The notes: a model not told the origin generated them from the sequence alone. 5,235 bases of DNA from Verrucomicrobiota bacterium (GCA_016871655.1 VHCR01000115.1:1-5235), one strand, 5' to 3'. Numbered from the stretch's first letter, positions 1 to 5,235 are shown. Program-made: numbers and translations.

Positions 1-95
1 TTCCTTAGAACTGCGTTCTCAGATCTCACGTTATCTTCGGATAGCGCTTCGATCTTCGGCCTTGTTCTAAGAAAAAATTTCAGCGCTTCTAACAT
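1..95 (-). CDS. Possible N-terminus of a divergent gene, cut by the window edge
   Basis: An open minus-strand frame starts at ATG (95-93) and runs off the left edge. It encodes 31 residues beginning MLEALKFFLRTRPK and continuing IEALSEDNVRSENAVLR. The second part looks like the start of an amphipathic coiled coil; similar hydrophobic-then-coiled N-termini occur in some transposases and integrases, but too little is present to assign a family. A purine run (AAAAGGG) lies just upstream of the ATG, closer than is ideal for a ribosome site. The A/T-rich stretch at 96-151 would then be a divergent promoter region, which supports this reading. Against it, two plus-strand frames are also open here: one ends in TAA at 68-70 (last residues ALRSSALF) and one in TAA at 109-111. 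Either could be the tail of an upstream plus-strand gene, so the call is tentative. Confidence 0.25.
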   Translation of the reverse strand, partial: MLEALKFFLRTRPKIEALSEDNVRSENAVLR

Positions 96-151
96 GCCCT
101 TTTCAATTTAATACACTATATAACTTTTTTTTAACGCTCTAATTTTATTTT
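96..151 (+). promoter_or_regulatory. A/T-rich leader with probable promoter of the aminotransferase gene
   Basis: This 56-bp stretch is far richer in A and T than the flanking sequence and contains TATATA/TATAAC at 117-124, which could act as a -10 box. No convincing -35 box lies at the right distance. An eight-T run follows at 125-132. No Shine-Dalgarno sequence precedes the ATG at 152. If the gene at 1-95 is real, this region would also carry a divergent promoter. The assignment rests on composition and a single box. Confidence 0.3.
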
Positions 152-1366
152 ATGACGATTCCATTATTTACTCTTTCGCGGCAGAGCGAGAATGCTGCTT
201 TAACGACCTCGACCAAAGCAGCCATCGATCGTGTTCTTGAGCATCAGCAGTTCATTCTTGGCAAAGAAGTTGTTGAATTAGAAAAAGAGATCGCAACTAC
301 TTGTTTTGACAACAAGGCTCACGTGATAGGCGTTTCTTCAGGAACAGATGGGCTTCTCGTGATTCTCATGGCGAAAGGTATTGGATCTGGCGATGCAGTA
401 ATCACAACTCCGTATACTTTTTTTGCAACAGCAAGTTGTCCTCATCGCCTCGGCGCAGAAATTGTTTTTTGTGACATCGATCCAAAGACTTACATGATGG
501 ATCCCGAAAAGCTCAGAGCCCTTCTTGCCTCATTTCAACGTGAAGCAGATGGAACGTTGCGTACAGCTAAAGGAAACCGCGTGAAGATGATTATTCCGAT
601 TCATCTTTTTGGAACGTGCTCTGACATGGAGGCAATCATGGCGTTGGCTCAAGAATTTGGAGTGACCGTCGTCGAAGATGCGGCGCAGGTGATAGGCGCA
701 GATTTTCCAAGCAAAGAAGGTCAAAAAAAAGCAGGTGCAATCGCCGAGGCTTCGTTTGTCAGTTTGTATCCGACAAAAAACCTAGGAGCTTTTGGTGATG
801 CCGGATTTATTGTTTGTCGTGATGAAAAGCTAGCAGACCAAATTCGAATCCTTCGTAACCATGGAATGGAAGAACGTTACTATTACAAAGTTGTCGGTGG
901 AAATTTTCGAATGGATGGAATTCAAGCAGCCATTTTAAGAGCACGACTTCCGTTTTTGTCACAATGGAATGAACAGCGCCAAAAAAATGCAGCAATTTAT
1001 AAAGAGGCTTTCACCAAGGCTGGCTTACTCGATCTTATCGCCTTGCCCGCGGAGCCGTGGGCCGCGAGTGGTTTAAAAAATCATCATATCTATCATCAGT
1101 ATGTGATTCGAATGTTCGGCGACCAAGCCTCTGCACAGCGTGACAAAGTGATTGATCATCTCAACAAAAAAGAAATCGGCTACGCGATTTATTATCCGGT
1201 CCCGCTGCACCTGCAAGAATGCTTTGCTGATCTCAACGACAAGCTCGGCTCTTATCCAGAGTCAGAGCGGGCTTCGCAAGAAACCTTGGCCTTGCCGATT
1301 TTTCCAGAGTTGAAAGAGGAAGAAATTCAGGCGGTTGTTGCTGCAATTACTGAGGCATTAAAATAA
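152..1366 (+). CDS. Nucleotide-sugar aminotransferase, DegT/DnrJ/EryC1/StrS family
   Basis: This is a complete 404-residue PLP-dependent fold-type I aminotransferase, close to the usual 360-400 residues. Such enzymes move an amino group, usually from glutamate, onto a keto-sugar nucleotide in the cytoplasm to make amino sugars for O-antigen, capsule or glycan. Visible landmarks are the cofactor-phosphate loop SSGTDG (63-68), VVEDAAQ (173-179) with D176 expected to contact the pyridine nitrogen, and YPTKNLGAFGD (206-216) with K209 as the Schiff-base lysine. NFRMDGIQAAIL (251-262) and YYPVPLHLQ (347-355) are typical substrate-side segments. By recollection the overall wording is near WbpE-type 3-amino sugar enzymes, but the exact substrate cannot be read. 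A short charged insertion (about 127-143, READGTLRTAKGNR) precedes the IIPIHLFG strand. The ATG lacks a ribosome site but gives the expected family N-terminus. The stop is followed almost at once by the repeat element. Confidence 0.93.
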   Translation: MTIPLFTLSRQSENAALTTSTKAAIDRVLEHQQFILGKEVVELEKEIATTCFDNKAHVIGVSSGTDGLLVILMAKGIGSGDAVITTPYTFFATASCPHRLGAEIVFCDIDPKTYMMDPEKLRALLASFQREADGTLRTAKGNRVKMIIPIHLFGTCSDMEAIMALAQEFGVTVVEDAAQVIGADFPSKEGQKKAGAIAEASFVSLYPTKNLGAFGDAGFIVCRDEKLADQIRILRNHGMEERYYYKVVGGNFRMDGIQAAILRARLPFLSQWNEQRQKNAAIYKEAFTKAGLLDLIALPAEPWAASGLKNHHIYHQYVIRMFGDQASAQRDKVIDHLNKKEIGYAIYYPVPLHLQECFADLNDKLGSYPESERASQETLALPIFPELKEEEIQAVVAAITEALK

Positions 1367-1371
1367 TTAAT

Positions 1372-1606
1372 GGCCACAAAAGAACACAAAGATCACAAAA
1401 AAGCTATGAAAAGAAGTAACGGGTGGCGAGTGGCGAGTGGCGGGTTCTGAGGCAATATTTGCTTGGAATACTCATTTTGAAACTTGTGATCTGAAGTAAA
1501 GCTTCGAAAAACTAATTTACTGTTGATCTTAAGCACTCGCTACCCGCCACTCGCCACTCGTTACTTTTATTTTCTTTTTTTGCGTTCTTTGCGTTCTTTT
1601 GCGGCT
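1372..1606. repeat. Nested inverted-repeat element (MITE-like), copy 1
   Basis: The element fills the gap between two genes, starting 5 bp after one stop and ending 14 bp before the xseA ATG. The outer arms (1372-1403 and 1574-1606) are inverted copies with about five mismatches and one indel; each contains two to three tandem units close to CRCAAAGAA. The inner arms (1416-1445 and 1535-1564) match at 26 of 30 positions, and all four differences are G/A transitions. They consist of a tandem 7-bp unit close to GAGTGGC. The 89-bp centre (1446-1534) has no significant ORF. Transcribed RNA could fold into a stem of roughly 70 bp. No transposase is encoded, and I cannot identify a target-site duplication with confidence. 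The architecture fits a small non-autonomous mobile element or a dispersed palindromic repeat. A related copy lies at about 3087-3202. Confidence 0.85.
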
Positions 1607-1620
1607 ATTCTTAAAACGAA

Positions 1621-3111
1621 ATGAAAGAACAAACCGAACTCAGTTTTTTCAGTGAGCCGCAACAACTCGGAACGCGTGTTGAAAACAAGGTTGTTGCAAA
1701 AAAAAATAGAAAACCAAAAGAAGAAAATTCGGATTTTTCTTCATCGCTAGCAACAGGCCCCAAGGTGCTGACCGTGACAGAACTCACGCGGCGTGTGGCA
1801 GCACTGCTGGAGGGGGAGATTGGTGAGGTTTGGATCGAGGGGGAAATTTCTAATTATCGACGGCAAGCTTCTGGGCATCATTACTTCACGCTCAAGGATG
1901 CACAGTCTCAAATTGCGTGTGTACTTTTTGCGCGGACGGCGGCAGCATTTTCTTCGTTGAAGCTTGCTGATGGGCTTGCCGTACAGATCCAAGGCTCAGT
2001 CACAGTTTATCAACCGCGGGGGCAATATCAACTCATGGTCCGTGTGATTCAGCCGCGTGGGGTTGGTGTACTGCAAGCCAAGTTTGAAGCGTTGAAACAA
2101 AAACTAGCCGCAGAAGGGCTGTTTGATCCAGAGAGAAAGCGTCCACTTCCTCGTTTTCCTCAACGCATTGGGATCGTGACTTCGCCAACCGGAGCTGCGA
2201 TTGCTGATTTTCTCAATGTGCTCCATCGACGTCATCCAGGACTGCAAGTCGTGATATCTCCTGTGCGCGTGCAAGGCCGAGGTGCAGCAGAGGAGATCGC
2301 TCGTGCTATCGAAGAATTTTCTGATGATATTTCAAAAATCGGAGACGTTGATGTTATTGTCGTAGCACGTGGTGGCGGAAGTCTCGAAGACCTTTGGGAA
2401 TTTAATGAAGAGAGGGTCGCGCGCGCGATTGTGGCGAGTAGGATTCCAGTGATGAGTGCGGTAGGCCATGAAATTGATTTTACGATTTGTGATTTTGCGG
2501 CTGATCTTCGTGCTCCGACTCCGAGTGCTGCTGCTGAGCTCTTAGCAGCTGATGGAGCGAATTTGTTAGAAAGCGCCAAACTCTTTGTGAAGCGGTTGCA
2601 ACGAGAAGTTTTTTTGAGACAGACCCATCTTCTTCATCGCTGGGAACAGACTCAGAATGCCTCTTTGTTTCGAGAGCCAGAGCGGCGCTGTTGGGAGGTG
2701 CAACAACAACTTGATTCTTCAGCGCGCGTGTTGGAAACAACATTACGCTACCGGCTGGAACAATCGAGAGCTGTATGGAAAACCATGGCATCCCAGTTGA
2801 GGAGGCATCATCCTGAACTTCTTTTTCAACAAGTCTCGCAGCAAACCAAAACGCTCGAACGTCAATTAAACCAGCAGCTCTTGCATCAGCAACATCGTGT
2901 GCAATCACAATACGAGCGCCTTCGTGCTTCATTGACCGCGATGAGCCCTGAGTCAACGCTCGCTCGCGGTTTCACCATTACGCGCAATCAAAAAGGAAAA
3001 GTTATTTCTTCTGCTATGCAAGTTCAGCATCATGAGCTGCTCTCCATTCAATTTGCTGATGGAAGCATTGAGGCTGTTGCAGAAGAAAAAGTAGCGAGTA
3101 GCGAGTTCTGA
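1621..3111 (+). CDS. xseA: Exodeoxyribonuclease VII large subunit
   Basis: XseA pairs with several copies of the small subunit XseB to degrade single-stranded DNA to oligonucleotides in repair and recombination. The protein has 496 residues, slightly longer than the usual 400-460 because of an N-terminal extension. The OB-fold DNA-binding domain starts near residue 49 (VLTVTELTRRV) and includes GEISNYR and SGHHYFTLKD (84-93). The catalytic domain carries TSPTGAAIADF (187-197, D196), ARGGGSLEDLWEFNEE (249-264, R250) and AVGHEIDFTICDF (280-292, H283 and D286), matching the residues important in E. coli XseA. A long Gln/Arg-rich coiled-coil region (about 315-437) and a C-terminal LARGFTI...DG segment (448-481) complete the family. 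Residues 1-45 are charged and low in complexity, with an A9 run in the DNA at 1698-1706. The last six residues and the stop (3091-3111) come from a repeat. No Shine-Dalgarno precedes the ATG; a GTG at codon 49 is an alternative start. xseB is not in the window. Confidence 0.96.
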   Translation: MKEQTELSFFSEPQQLGTRVENKVVAKKNRKPKEENSDFSSSLATGPKVLTVTELTRRVAALLEGEIGEVWIEGEISNYRRQASGHHYFTLKDAQSQIACVLFARTAAAFSSLKLADGLAVQIQGSVTVYQPRGQYQLMVRVIQPRGVGVLQAKFEALKQKLAAEGLFDPERKRPLPRFPQRIGIVTSPTGAAIADFLNVLHRRHPGLQVVISPVRVQGRGAAEEIARAIEEFSDDISKIGDVDVIVVARGGGSLEDLWEFNEERVARAIVASRIPVMSAVGHEIDFTICDFAADLRAPTPSAAAELLAADGANLLESAKLFVKRLQREVFLRQTHLLHRWEQTQNASLFREPERRCWEVQQQLDSSARVLETTLRYRLEQSRAVWKTMASQLRRHHPELLFQQVSQQTKTLERQLNQQLLHQQHRVQSQYERLRASLTAMSPESTLARGFTITRNQKGKVISSAMQVQHHELLSIQFADGSIEAVAEEKVASSEF

Positions 3112-3202
3112 GGCATCATTTTTTAAGAATTCTTATTTTAAAAATTGAAAGCTAAAATGAAATATTCGGGTTGAACACTCGTTGCTTTTTATTTTTTTTC
3201 TT
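3087..3202. repeat. Diverged, shorter copy of the same repeat, overlapping the end of xseA
   Basis: Two GTAGCGA heptads at 3091-3104 are followed by GTTCTGAGGCA (3105-3115), matching GGTTCTGAGGCA in copy 1 (1443-1454). Similarity continues into the interior: GAAT-x-CT-x-ATTTT at 3128-3139 corresponds to 1467-1478. The right end, ACTCGTTGCTTTTTATTTT (about 3177-3195), matches ACTCGTTACTTTTATTTT (1557-1574). The ends of this copy are inverted with respect to each other over a short distance. The outer CRCAAAGAA arms are missing or unrecognisable. The orientation is the same as copy 1. Differences are mostly transitions, so this copy appears older. The left end is coding: it supplies residues VASSEF and the TGA stop of XseA. 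A 12-bp perfect palindrome, TAAGAATTCTTA (3124-3135), lies inside and is not followed by a clean terminator T-run. The boundaries are approximate. Confidence 0.7.
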
Positions 3203-3257
3203 GTAAGGTTCTCAAAAATCCTTTATCGGAACAGGAGCATTTTACTTATTTTAATCC

Positions 3258-3908
3258 ATGAAATCATTAATATCCCGTCTTGTCGTTGCCTTGCTTTCCT
3301 TCACTCTTGTTACTGCTCATGCTGCAAGCCCAGCATCGAAGGAGGCTAGCGCGCCAGTTCGAGAGAATCCCGGATCGCTTCCGATTTTGATTAGCCTGGA
3401 TCATGTGAGTAAGGATTTGCAACTCACTTCCCTTCAAAAAAGTGTCATTGCAGGGTTGCGCAGCGACTATCGTGCAGCAGCAATGAAACTCATGAAGACG
3501 CCTCATCAAACGCCTGAGCAGTTAGCAGCAGCTCAGAAAAAATTAGAGCAACTTTCTGTGGATTATAACCAACGTGCCATCGATGTCCTGACCCCTGTGC
3601 AACGCCGTCGTCTGCGTCAAATCGAGCGACAAGTTTTAGGCGGAACATTGCTCATTGCTCCTTCCGAGCAAAAACTTTTAGGACTCAGTCAGGAGCAACA
3701 ACAAAAAATTGAAAAGATTCATCAAGACTCCTATCAAAAAGCGATGTCTATCGATTTGTATGCTGACCAAGGGAAGATGAGCTACCATCAACAAATTTTG
3801 GCGCTCCGAAAAAATCGCAAGAACCATGGAGCTAAGATGCTCAAGGTTTTGACTCGTGAACAGCGAAAGCTGTGGGAGACGCAGCAGGGGAAGAAGCTCC
3901 TTTTCTAA
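3258..3908 (+). CDS. Exported protein with LTxxQ motifs, Spy/CpxP-like
   Basis: This 216-residue protein begins with a clear Sec signal peptide: MKSLISR, a hydrophobic core (LVVALLSFTLVTA) and a probable signal peptidase I site after AHA (20-22). The mature part is predicted all-helical, rich in Gln, Lys and Leu. It contains four LTxxQ-type motifs: LTSLQ (56-60), LTPVQ (111-115), LSQEQ (143-147) and LTREQ (198-202). This motif defines the Spy/CpxP superfamily of periplasmic chaperones and envelope-stress proteins, which usually carry about two copies. Function here is inferred from the motif only; the role in folding, metal response or another process is unknown. An AGGAG lies at 3233-3237, about 20 bases from the ATG and so too far for normal use. 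An in-frame TAA two codons upstream (3252-3254) rules out a longer start. The gene stands alone: it is followed by the promoter of the toxin-antitoxin operon with no obvious terminator. Confidence 0.75.
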   Translation: MKSLISRLVVALLSFTLVTAHAASPASKEASAPVRENPGSLPILISLDHVSKDLQLTSLQKSVIAGLRSDYRAAAMKLMKTPHQTPEQLAAAQKKLEQLSVDYNQRAIDVLTPVQRRRLRQIERQVLGGTLLIAPSEQKLLGLSQEQQQKIEKIHQDSYQKAMSIDLYADQGKMSYHQQILALRKNRKNHGAKMLKVLTREQRKLWETQQGKKLLF

Positions 3909-3912
3909 GCGA

Positions 3913-3940
3913 TTGACAGTTATTTCTGTTATGATAGATT
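3913..3940 (+). promoter_or_regulatory. Promoter of the toxin-antitoxin operon
   Basis: A perfect -35 hexamer, TTGACA (3913-3918), is separated by 16 bp from a 4/6 -10 hexamer, TAGATT (3935-3940). Transcription would start about 7-8 bases further on, at roughly 3947-3949, which is at the antitoxin ATG. The messenger would then be leaderless, in keeping with the absence of any Shine-Dalgarno before that ATG. A better-looking TATGAT (3930-3935) lies only 11 bp from the -35 box and is unlikely to pair with it. Confidence 0.55.
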
Positions 3941-3950
3941 TATCTATCAT
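3931..3950. promoter_or_regulatory. Palindromic operator overlapping the antitoxin start
   Basis: Two perfect 9-bp arms, ATGATAGAT (3931-3939) and ATCTATCAT (3942-3950), are separated by TT. The palindrome covers the likely -10 box and the first two bases of the ATG at 3949. Phd/YefM antitoxins bind such palindromes as dimers and repress their own operon, with the toxin as co-repressor. Placement and symmetry fit this well; binding is inferred. Confidence 0.65.
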
Positions 3951-4218
3951 GAAGACTTTAAACAAAACTGCAACCGTTGCGGACTTACGTAATAACTTTC
4001 GTAAGGTTTCATCGTGGCTTGCCAATGGACAAACAGTAATAATCACACGCCGTGGTCGCGACTTTGCTGAATTAATCCCAAAGATTACTGCTAAAAAGAC
4101 TTTTAAGATGCCTGACTTTTGCGCTCAAGCAAAAAAAATATGGGGAGACCGCCCTCCGCTTACCATGGAACAAGTGCGAGAAATGAAAGAATTTGAATTG
4201 GAAGGGCAAGAGGGATGA
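3949..4218 (+). CDS. Type II antitoxin, Phd/YefM family
   Basis: This 89-residue protein neutralises the PIN RNase encoded next and probably represses the operon. The N-terminal half (TATVADLRNNFRKVSSWL, then VIITRRGRDFAELIP) is the classic Phd/YefM fold, in which the N-terminus dimerises and binds DNA. The C-terminal part (FKMPDFCAQAKKIWGDRPPL, then a Glu-rich tail) is typical of family members paired with VapC toxins and is expected to wrap around the toxin. I chose the ATG at 3949 because the family normally begins one to a few residues before the TATVADLR strand. An in-frame ATG at 3931 would add MIDLSI but would sit within the operator. The frame stays open further upstream, to an ATG at 3856, but that start would overlap the preceding gene and add sequence unlike the family. 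The gene overlaps the toxin gene by 4 bp (ATGA), so translation is probably coupled. Confidence 0.88.
   Translation: MKTLNKTATVADLRNNFRKVSSWLANGQTVIITRRGRDFAELIPKITAKKTFKMPDFCAQAKKIWGDRPPLTMEQVREMKEFELEGQEG
4202..4206 (+). promoter_or_regulatory. Ribosome binding site of the toxin gene
   Basis: AAGGG lies 8 bases before the ATG at 4215, inside the end of the antitoxin gene; an AGAGGG also abuts the ATG directly. This is the most convincing Shine-Dalgarno in the window and, with the ATGA overlap, fixes the toxin start. Confidence 0.5.
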
Positions 4219-4667
4219 GTGCTTTTGCTGATACGTCTATTGTTTGTGCTCTAACACGCCTTCAAGATAGCACCGCGCATGCATATTCTTTAGTTTCTCA
4301 TTTTAAAGAATCCATCCACCTCTCAGCATTAGTCGTCTTTGAATTTCGACAATCAGTGCGATTGCAAGCATTTCGTTTTTCTAAAGACCGCTCACAAAGA
4401 TTTTCAAAAAAAATTGCCAATAAGATGCTGGATCAGTTGGACGAAAATATTGTTAACGGGGTTTTTATTGTTCCTCCTGTTGATTGGATGGATGTTTATA
4501 GTTTAGCTGATCGATTGAGTGTAAAACATACTTTCGAACAGGGACATCGCACCTTAGATGTTTTACATGTGGCCACAGCATTGCATCTAAAATCAAAAAC
4601 ATTTTTGACGTTTGATCAAAATCAGGCATCGCTAGCAAAGCGAGAGGGATTGAAGGTGTCTCGATAA
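4215..4667 (+). CDS. vapC: PIN-domain toxin RNase, VapC family
   Basis: This 150-residue PIN-domain protein is within the usual 125-150 range. VapC toxins are Mg2+-dependent endoribonucleases, often cutting tRNA or rRNA, and are held inactive by the partner antitoxin. The acidic catalytic set is complete: D6 (FADTS), E43 (VFEFRQS), D115 (GHRTLDVLHVATAL) and D134 (FLTFDQNQ). The SALVVFEFR and RTLDVLHVATA wordings are typical of VapC proteins paired with Phd/YefM-type antitoxins. The gene begins in a 4-bp overlap with the antitoxin. It shows no truncation or missing residue, so the toxin should be functional, with the cellular target unknown. Its TAA is 2 bp from the stop codon of the convergent guanylyltransferase, leaving no room for a terminator between them. 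Codons are somewhat richer in A/T than those of xseA, in keeping with an acquired module, though this is a visual impression. Confidence 0.9.
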   Translation: MSAFADTSIVCALTRLQDSTAHAYSLVSHFKESIHLSALVVFEFRQSVRLQAFRFSKDRSQRFSKKIANKMLDQLDENIVNGVFIVPPVDWMDVYSLADRLSVKHTFEQGHRTLDVLHVATALHLKSKTFLTFDQNQASLAKREGLKVSR

Positions 4668-4669
4668 CT

Positions 4670-5235
4670 CTACTTCAACCCCTCAGGTACCGGCAGCTTC
4701 TTGATGCTCTCCACCGCATCGCGGTGACAGATGAGGAGCGCATCTGCGGTTTGGACGACGACAAGATCGTTGACGCCGCAGAGGGCTACTGTTTTTCCTT
4801 CGGAAACAACAATATTGTTGGTGGCTTCGTGAAGGAGAATTTTTTCTGGCTCTGCTTGGATGGTGTTACCTTTTTCATCGGCCCCGAGGTGCTTTGGAAG
4901 AGCGGTCCAGTGGCCGACATCATCCCAGTCAAACTCAGCAATCGCTGCGACGACTTGTTTCGCTTTTTCCATGATGGCGTAGTCGACCGAGATTTTTGGA
5001 AGCTGAGGAAAATCGCGCTGCAATAATTTTTCAGGCGAGGCCTCGCTCGAGAATCGCTCGATAAAAGAAGCCAGCTCTGGCTGCTGACGACGACACTCAT
5101 CCAAAAATGATTGAGCTTGCCAGAGGAACATTCCTGCGTTCCAACCGTGACGCTGACCTTTAAAAAATATCTCCGCTTTTTCTCGATGTGGTTTTTCAAC
5201 GAATTGATGAACTTTGTGAAAGTGCGCTTTCTTCG
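4670..5235 (-). CDS. manC: Mannose-1-phosphate guanylyltransferase, C-terminal part (cut by window edge)
   Basis: The enzyme makes GDP-mannose from mannose-1-phosphate and GTP, the donor for mannose, fucose, rhamnose and related residues in surface polysaccharides and glycans. The gene enters from the right edge; the last 187 residues are present and the N-terminal nucleotide-binding half lies outside. Visible landmarks in order are HQFVEKP (VEKP sugar-binding signature, about 5209-5189), GWNAGMFLW (5146-5120), ISVDYAIMEKA, FDWDDVGHW and GVNDLVVVQTADALLI. These line up closely with the middle of E. coli ManC. The protein stops shortly after this block (KKLPVPEGLK), so it lacks the fused phosphomannose isomerase domain of the ~480-residue type II enzymes and is the shorter single-function type. 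An internal ATG at 5131-5129 is not the start, because the conserved frame continues through it. The 3' end converges on vapC. Confidence 0.94.
   Translation of the reverse strand, partial: KKAHFHKVHQFVEKPHREKAEIFFKGQRHGWNAGMFLWQAQSFLDECRRQQPELASFIERFSSEASPEKLLQRDFPQLPKISVDYAIMEKAKQVVAAIAEFDWDDVGHWTALPKHLGADEKGNTIQAEPEKILLHEATNNIVVSEGKTVALCGVNDLVVVQTADALLICHRDAVESIKKLPVPEGLK

Noticed and set aside
1416..1564. CRISPR array
   Set aside because: The units are only 7 bp and tandem without spacers, and the arms are inverted; there are no cas genes.
2232..2956. Two minus-strand ORFs of 115 and 158 codons inside xseA
   Set aside because: They lie opposite strongly conserved XseA sequence, overlap each other, have skewed composition and match no recognisable family; they are shadows of the real gene.
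3124..3135. Palindrome TAAGAATTCTTA as a terminator for xseA
   Set aside because: The stem is A/T-rich and weak, and the matching position in repeat copy 1 is not palindromic; it is probably a chance product of repeat decay.
3856..3948. Upstream extension of the antitoxin reading frame
   Set aside because: It overlaps the end of the LTxxQ gene and adds Ser/Arg-rich sequence unlike the family; the promoter and operator lie inside it.
4712..4726. Small perfect hairpin CACCGC-ATC-GCGGTG as a terminator for the convergent genes
   Set aside because: It lies within the manC coding sequence and has no T-run on either side.
4724..5199. A plus-strand ORF and a second minus-strand frame within manC
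   Set aside because: The ManC frame contains continuous family motifs through this region; the other frames have none.
152..5235. A dedicated polysaccharide gene cluster or a novel defence system
   Set aside because: The two sugar genes are on opposite strands and separated by unrelated genes, and the only defence-like element is a standard toxin-antitoxin pair.

Overview
The window reads as an ordinary chromosomal stretch of a bacterium with moderate G+C (mid-40s per cent by eye) and A/T-rich intergenic DNA. The wording of XseA (for example the GAAIADFLNVLHRRHPG stretch) and the scarcity of Shine-Dalgarno sequences are compatible with a Verrucomicrobia/PVC-type or similar environmental bacterium. 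That placement is an impression from protein wording only and is weak.

Layout, left to right. Positions 1-95 hold either the first codons of a divergent minus-strand gene or the end of a plus-strand gene; I cannot decide which. An A/T-rich leader (96-151) precedes a complete nucleotide-sugar aminotransferase of the DegT/DnrJ/EryC1/StrS family (152-1366). The whole gap to the next gene is filled by a nested inverted-repeat element (1372-1606). Its outer arms are built from a ~9-bp CRCAAAGAA-like unit and its inner arms from a 7-bp GAGTRGC-like unit. Then comes xseA, the exonuclease VII large subunit (1621-3111). Its last seven codons, including the stop, lie in a second, shorter and diverged copy of the same repeat (about 3087-3202) in the same orientation. 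Next is a small exported protein with four LTxxQ-like motifs, resembling Spy/CpxP (3258-3908), followed by a compact type II toxin-antitoxin operon: a Phd/YefM-family antitoxin (3949-4218) and a PIN-domain VapC-type RNase (4215-4667). The operon has a promoter with a perfect -35 box and a 9-bp-arm palindrome overlapping the antitoxin start. The window ends with the C-terminal half of a minus-strand mannose-1-phosphate guanylyltransferase (4670-5235), converging on vapC with only 2 bp between the stop codons.

How the genes relate. The aminotransferase and the guanylyltransferase both make activated sugars for surface polysaccharide or glycoconjugates, so the surroundings may be envelope-related, but the two genes are far apart and on opposite strands. 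XseA is DNA-repair housekeeping. The LTxxQ protein is a probable periplasmic factor. The toxin-antitoxin pair is a self-contained accessory module. I see no CRISPR array, tRNA, rRNA, phage gene, complete transposase or novel multigene system. The least ordinary features are the two related repeats bracketing xseA, one of which has supplied the gene's stop codon, and the likely leaderless, autoregulated toxin-antitoxin promoter.
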